Shown here piece by piece: positions 24,842 to 28,841 of a stretch of 28,841 bases of DNA. Made by a program: the position numbers and the translations under genes. Location of the stretch: positions 1 through 28,841 of the IMG/VR virus record IMGVR_UViG_3300021185_001368. The stretch is one strand, 5' to 3'. Position 1 is the first letter of the stretch. Every line of letters starts with the position of its first letter. The stretch comes from a virus. Under the pieces are notes generated by a model. That model was not told the DNA's origin, ran no database searches, and saw only the letters and a list, made by a program, of their open reading frames with translations.

Positions 24842-26632
24842 CTATTTTCTGATGGTATATATTTTAACTGGTTCGGTCTTTCCTTTTACCGTAACTTCTG
24901 CTAGGAACTCGTAATCGAAACCGTCAACTAAACTGTGCTCCGATATGATAAGATCCGCATCATATTCTTTACAAGAGGATTCTAAACGAGCAGCTAGATT
25001 AACGGCATCACCAAGTACGCTATAGTCGAAACGAGTACTAGACCCAAAATTTCCAACAACACATGGTCCTGTGTTGATTCCAGCCCCTGTGTTAATTTCG
25101 TCAAGGCCTTCTTCCCTGAGTTTTTCATTTAATTCTCCTAATGCTATTCTCATTTCAATAGCACACTCTGTGGCTTTTCTTTCTTGTTCTTCTACATCTA
25201 AGGGAGCATTCCAGAAAGCCATGATGCAATCTCCCATATATTTATCTATTGTGCCTTCATGTTTCAAAATTATTTCAGTCTGATTGTCTAAAAAGCGGTT
25301 AATTAAATGAGTAAGACCTTGAGGGTCTTTTTGGTATTTTTCGGAAATTGGTGTGAATCCTCGAATATCTGAAAAAAGAAAAGTGAGTCGTTTAGTCTCC
25401 CCACCCAATCTCAGCAATGTGGGGTCGTCCTGTAATTTTTTTACCAAGGCCGGACTAACGTACGTGCCAAATTGTTGTTTAATTTGTAATCGAAGCAAAT
25501 ATTGCGTAATGAAATTACGGAAACTTTCAATAGCCCAGAAAACAAATGCGACTAAAATAGTTCCAGAAACGTCAACCAAGTAAGAAGATTTCCACATTTC
25601 CAGCGTAAAGTAAATAAGCCCTCCAATAGTAATTGCTAAGACTGGAACTGATAACCATATACGAGGTGCAGTAATCGAAAGTAATAGTAGAGCTAGAAGG
25701 GCGGCTCCTAACTCTACTGCTACATTCCATGTCGGGATGGATGGACTGTTTCCCTCTATCAAAGAGTGGAGAACATTTGCTTGAATTTCGTGCGGATATA
25801 CAGCTCCTTGTGCTGTGGGCACTGGGTTAGTTACTCCTTCTGCTGTAACCCCGAAGATAACAAAAGGTGCTGGTATTGGATTTTGCATATACTGTGATGC
25901 AGTTTGTCTATAAAATTTTACATTTTGTTGAATCCATATTCGTGCATTTGCATCAGTGTTTACATTTGGATAATTAGGTATTCTTAACCACTCTACTCCT
26001 GTTTCATTAGTCTTAATTTGATAGCTTGGGTCACCTACTGCTACTCTTAACATTTCAAGTGGAAAACTTGGATATAGTTTATCTCCGCTTCCTACGACTA
26101 CTGGCATGCGCCTGACGACGCCGTCTATTTCTGGACTTGAGTTTATTAAGCCTACGCCCCCTGCGTTTAGTTGTAAGATCGATAGTTGTCGTAAAATTCC
26201 CGGATAGTTCAATAGCCATGGTAATGGATTCTCCCCTAATTGAGCTGTACCTACGTGAGGCCCTGACTCTGTTGCTTGAGTGGAAGCTGCATAAGCTAAC
26301 ACGGTTGGTTTAACTGACATAGCAGATGCTAACTTATAGTCATTTCTGCTGTCTCTTAAATCAGGGTCTGGCATTAATAAAGTTAGCCCAGATACTCCTT
26401 CTGTACTCTCTATCATGCTGGCAAATAAACTTCTTGGCAGAGGATACCCTCCGTAAGCTTCTACTATCTCTTCATCTAAATCGACAAGAAGTATATTTTC
26501 ATTTTGAATTGTTGGGGATTTTGACATTAAGTAATCGAATGTACTTAGTTCAAGTATTTTGAAAGGGTAAGGATTCCAGATAAGAAGTCCTAGCAAGGAT
26601 GCTGCTATAGCAAAGCTAATTAAATGTTTCAT
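24842..26632 (-). CDS. CHASE2-domain membrane adenylate cyclase (class III)
   Basis: A 596-residue protein. An N-terminal membrane helix (residues 5-20) is followed by a periplasmic CHASE2 sensor domain (about 25-295, with ILLVDLDEEIVEAYGGYPLP early on), three membrane helices near 303-323, 326-343 and 351-370, a linker helix, and a class III cyclase domain from about 414. Catalytic residues are all present: metal-binding Asp422 (FLFSDIRGFT) and Asp468 (KYMGDCIMAFW), adenine-selecting Lys464 and Asp542 (LGDAVN), and Asn545 and Arg549 for the transition state. It should therefore make cAMP from ATP in response to a periplasmic signal. It is coupled by ATGA to the curlin-like gene upstream and follows the FecR gene. 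FecR-domain and CHASE2-cyclase genes are neighbours in various bacterial genomes, as I recall; in a phage this is surprising. Confidence 0.92.
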   Translation of the reverse strand: MKHLISFAIAASLLGLLIWNPYPFKILELSTFDYLMSKSPTIQNENILLVDLDEEIVEAYGGYPLPRSLFASMIESTEGVSGLTLLMPDPDLRDSRNDYKLASAMSVKPTVLAYAASTQATESGPHVGTAQLGENPLPWLLNYPGILRQLSILQLNAGGVGLINSSPEIDGVVRRMPVVVGSGDKLYPSFPLEMLRVAVGDPSYQIKTNETGVEWLRIPNYPNVNTDANARIWIQQNVKFYRQTASQYMQNPIPAPFVIFGVTAEGVTNPVPTAQGAVYPHEIQANVLHSLIEGNSPSIPTWNVAVELGAALLALLLLSITAPRIWLSVPVLAITIGGLIYFTLEMWKSSYLVDVSGTILVAFVFWAIESFRNFITQYLLRLQIKQQFGTYVSPALVKKLQDDPTLLRLGGETKRLTFLFSDIRGFTPISEKYQKDPQGLTHLINRFLDNQTEIILKHEGTIDKYMGDCIMAFWNAPLDVEEQERKATECAIEMRIALGELNEKLREEGLDEINTGAGINTGPCVVGNFGSSTRFDYSVLGDAVNLAARLESSCKEYDADLIISEHSLVDGFDYEFLAEVTVKGKTEPVKIYTIRK

Positions 26633-27423
26633 TGTTGTGTGATAGATATAGTTTTTGTGCAGTCAGCTGTGCAATTGAAAGTTGCGGTATATGTTTGATT
26701 TGTGGCCCCAAGTTGGGTTACATCTACATCATACCCTGTTGTATAGAATTTCATATTTGCTACGTGAGCTCCTGTTCCATATTGTGTTAAGTCTACTTCA
26801 TTATCAGAGTTGTAAAAGAATATATCTGCATCTTTGTTACCACTACCATACTGAGTAACACTTACCGAGTTATTGTGCGCACCGCCATTTCCATAAATAT
26901 AAGAATTATGTTGGCCAGTCCCATACTGATTAACAGTAATATCAGAATCATCACCGAAAAAGAATATTTTGCTATATTTGTTATTTCCTGTTTGAGTAGT
27001 TGAATAAACATTGTCGTCTCCAGAGCCTAAAGCCTCGGCATGATTATCATTACCTGTTTGAGTAATAGTTACTACATTGTCGTCTTCATCTTGGTCAATA
27101 TATGCATAGTTATCATTACCGTCTATAGTTACAGTAGAAGAGTTTCCTATATTGTTTGACCATACAGTATACATCTTAACTGTATTACTATTGCCTTCTA
27201 TAGTACTGCTCCATACGGCGTTTGTGCAGCTATGAGCGCTATAGGAAGCTCCGGTTATAGTTCCGCCTGAGTTTGCTCCACAAAGAATAGTAGTAATATT
27301 ACCATTACCTACTTGCTTAGTAGTAATTTGATTATTTGTTCCTTTTGTAATAATCGTAGTAGAGTTATCCCCAGCAAAGCTAAGGGGACTGATTAATAAT
27401 AATAACGTTATCACCCGCACCAT
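26629..27423 (-). CDS. Secreted curlin-like repeat protein
   Basis: A 264-residue protein with a Sec signal peptide (MVRVITLLLLISPLSFAGDN, cleavage likely after Ala17). The mature part consists of curlin-type repeats with Q-x-G motifs at Gln37, 122, 144, 166, 191, 214 and 237, so six repeats spaced 22-25 residues from 122 on, each with surrounding V/I-x-V/I strands and Asn-rich turns (VVTITQTGNDN, ITVNQYGTGQHN). This is the CsgA/CsgB pattern that stacks into a cross-beta amyloid. Cysteine pairs lie at 48/66 and 251/255. No CsgG-type exporter is seen here, so the host's would be needed or the protein stays periplasmic. It starts 44 bases inside the FecR gene and overlaps the cyclase start. Confidence 0.82.
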   Translation of the reverse strand: MVRVITLLLLISPLSFAGDNSTTIITKGTNNQITTKQVGNGNITTILCGANSGGTITGASYSAHSCTNAVWSSTIEGNSNTVKMYTVWSNNIGNSSTVTIDGNDNYAYIDQDEDDNVVTITQTGNDNHAEALGSGDDNVYSTTQTGNNKYSKIFFFGDDSDITVNQYGTGQHNSYIYGNGGAHNNSVSVTQYGSGNKDADIFFYNSDNEVDLTQYGTGAHVANMKFYTTGYDVDVTQLGATNQTYTATFNCTADCTKTISITQQ

Positions 27424-28480
27424 TGATATTCACCTCCAATATTACTCCTGCGTTGTTTATATATAAATAAGTACCTGCGTTTATATCGATACCTATATCG
27501 TAGTTATTCTGCCCTTCGTGAACAAAGTAAATCATTCCTTCTTCCACAAAAGTGTATGTCTGGTATATAGGGTCAAAGCCTGCTATTATACCTTCAAGTT
27601 CTACTCCATTTAATTCTGAAGTCTGGTTTTTCTTTTTACTTGTTGTTTCTACAAGTGCTAGTAAATCTATTAGAAACTCTACACTCAGTAAATCAATGTC
27701 TAGTCTTGTGACTTCTTTATCGTCTTCGTCACATTCCTCTACTAGAGCATCGCAGTTTAAATCTGGCGCATCTTCAAAGAAGTCTTTATCTAAGTCTGCT
27801 GTTGGTGAGACTCCAGCTTCTTGTTCTTCTATTGCTTGTTCGACTTCTTCAGGTCTTTGAACAATTAGCATATTGTCAATTAGTCCAAGTGTCAGGCCTC
27901 CAAGAGTTACTTTTGGTGTAGGTGGTTGTTCCCACGCTGAAACCATTGTTGCTTGAAAAGGCTCATTAAGTACCTCTACTCCAGATGCAGTTGTTACTGT
28001 TATCTCTCCTGAAGAGTTTCCATTCTCATCTGGTAGTAAGATTACTAAACTTCTACCTAGTTCATCTACTGTTGTTGTAAAATCTGTTCCACGAATACCT
28101 ATCTTAGCTGTAGGAGTATTAATAGTTATGTTTTCTTTATTAATTTTTCCAAAAGCACCCGAAATGAATCGAGCTGTTCCAGATGCCATGTTAAGAGCCA
28201 TTTTACTCTTTGCTGGGTCTGGGTCAAAGATATATTCATCTATAATTAACTTTGAGTGTTCTGTTAGTTTAACTATAGAATCATCTAGAAACTGTATCGC
28301 GAGTCTTCCGTTTCCTGTTCTTACATCATCGTAGGAAAAAATATCTGAAGCTATCTCCGCACTGAAAGAATCATTAGAGTTTACTCTAGTAATTTCTCCA
28401 TTGCCTTTTAGTTCAGATATTTCTCCTATCTCAATTGAAAAGGCTGGTATACTAAAAAGTATTAACAGCCAGAAGCGCAT
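27380..28480 (-). CDS. Secreted FecR-domain protein
   Basis: A 366-residue protein with a signal peptide (MRFWLLILFSIPAFS, about 15 residues) and a FecR domain near residues 50-150: DDVRTGNGRLAIQFLDDSIV, KLTEHSKLIIDEYIF, a SGTARFISGAF segment, and INTPTAKIGIRGTDFTTTVD. The middle, 205-260, is acidic and probably flexible (EEVEQAIEEQE, EECDEDDKE). The last 40 residues form beta strands ending VNINGAGDNVIIINQSP, similar to one half of a curlin-type repeat. FecR domains in the periplasm usually present a signal to a membrane partner; here the CHASE2 cyclase two genes on is the natural candidate. It overlaps the upstream curlin-like gene by 19 bases and the downstream one by 44. Confidence 0.85.
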   Translation of the reverse strand: MRFWLLILFSIPAFSIEIGEISELKGNGEITRVNSNDSFSAEIASDIFSYDDVRTGNGRLAIQFLDDSIVKLTEHSKLIIDEYIFDPDPAKSKMALNMASGTARFISGAFGKINKENITINTPTAKIGIRGTDFTTTVDELGRSLVILLPDENGNSSGEITVTTASGVEVLNEPFQATMVSAWEQPPTPKVTLGGLTLGLIDNMLIVQRPEEVEQAIEEQEAGVSPTADLDKDFFEDAPDLNCDALVEECDEDDKEVTRLDIDLLSVEFLIDLLALVETTSKKKNQTSELNGVELEGIIAGFDPIYQTYTFVEEGMIYFVHEGQNNYDIGIDINAGTYLYINNAGVILEVNINGAGDNVIIINQSP

Positions 28481-28841
28481 TGATCTACATCAATAGTACC
28501 ATTTGAGGTGGTAGATATTATATTTGCAACGTTTGTACTTGCAGTATCAGTTTGGTCAATCGTAACAGTATTTGAACTACCAGTTAAAGATGCTGTGATT
28601 TGATGGTCAGCAGAACCTGTCTGTAGTGTAGTAATACTATTACTGTTTCCACTAATAGTCCAATTATTTATACAACCCACAACTTCACAAGTACCTGTTA
28701 CAGCATTTGAAGTTCCTGTTATAGTAAAGTCAGTGTTAGCTCCGGTAGCTGTCGAAGCAGCACCCTGAGTCCATGTAAGAGCATTACTGTCACCGATTGT
28801 AATATAGTCAAAATCAGAACTAGCAATGTCTCCGGTAGCTC
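28462..28841 (-). CDS. Curlin-like repeat protein (N-terminus outside window)
   Basis: The frame is open from the right edge to TAA at 28462, at least 126 residues. It is Asn/Thr/Ser/Gly-rich with repeating strand-turn units: FDYITIGDSNALTWTQGAAS, FTITGTSNAVTG, WTISGNSNSITTLQTGSADH, LTGSSNTVTIDQTD. The Q-x-G and GxSNxxT turns match the curlin-like gene at 26629-27423 (compare STIEGNSNTVKMYT with TISGNSNSITTLQT), so the two are paralogues. Cysteine pairs CEVVGC and CASGC (the C-terminus) recall the CTADC of the other. A GTG at 28680 is only an internal codon. Signal peptide not visible because the N-terminus is cut off. Confidence 0.72.
   Translation of the reverse strand, partial: ATGDIASSDFDYITIGDSNALTWTQGAASTATGANTDFTITGTSNAVTGTCEVVGCINNWTISGNSNSITTLQTGSADHQITASLTGSSNTVTIDQTDTASTNVANIISTTSNGTIDVDQCASGC

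Noticed and set aside
28462-28680. Separate 72-residue gene starting with GTG 28680
   Set aside because: The frame stays open to the window edge with the same repeat pattern, so GTG is an internal codon of a longer curlin-like gene.
1-28841. tRNA genes, CRISPR arrays, insertion sequences, integrase or attachment sites
   Set aside because: None seen: no cloverleaf-like stretch in the few short gaps, no regularly spaced direct repeats at DNA level, no transposase or recombinase motifs.

Overview
The window is almost entirely the structural and packaging half of a tailed-phage genome (or an intact prophage). All genes run on the minus strand, so transcription goes from high to low coordinates. 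The head is HK97-like: large terminase, HNH protein, portal, a U35-family protease joined to the major capsid protein, and a gp6-like adaptor. The tail genes include two tube-like proteins, an overlapping chaperone pair, a 1556-residue tape measure and a lambda J-like tip protein. By the usual rule of about 0.15 nm per residue the tape measure implies a tail of roughly 230 nm, so a long-tailed siphovirus morphology is likely. The DNA is AT-rich, the genes are tightly packed with ATGA and TAATG overlaps, and the two clear promoters are sigma70-type. Signal peptides and curli-type repeats suggest a Gram-negative host. Several microproteins resemble, from memory, small basic proteins of marine phages, so an aquatic proteobacterial host is my best guess, not a proof.

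Layout in the direction of transcription. (1) 28841-24842: an accessory, host-facing cassette of four translationally coupled genes: a curlin-like repeat protein (N-terminus outside the window), a secreted FecR-domain protein, a second secreted curlin-like repeat protein, and a membrane CHASE2-class III adenylate cyclase with every catalytic residue intact. (2) 24838-24810: a consensus extended -10 promoter directly after the cyclase stop. (3) 24768-21813: a holin/XhlA-like membrane protein, then a run of very small proteins, many strongly basic, including four I found by direct reading (56, 51, 39 and 43 aa). (4) 21816-20515: large terminase. (5) 20492-20463: a second copy of the same promoter. 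(6) 20443-16579: HNH protein, portal, a small lysine-rich protein, and the protease-capsid fusion, which has a strong internal ribosome-binding site that could give free capsid protein. (7) 16557-16530: a rho-independent terminator after the capsid gene. (8) 16525-14071: neck and tail-completion genes. (9) 14006-11542: tail tube and a shorter tube paralogue. (10) 11531-10745: tail-assembly chaperone pair with a likely programmed frameshift. (11) 10745-1: tape measure, distal tail protein and J-like tip protein, which runs off the left end.

The part most worth attention is the FecR / curlin-repeat / CHASE2-cyclase cassette. It would place curli-like fibres and cAMP signalling under the control of a phage. 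Its function cannot be settled from sequence alone. No tRNA, CRISPR array, insertion sequence or integrase was seen, and no stretch longer than about 100 bases lacks a gene.
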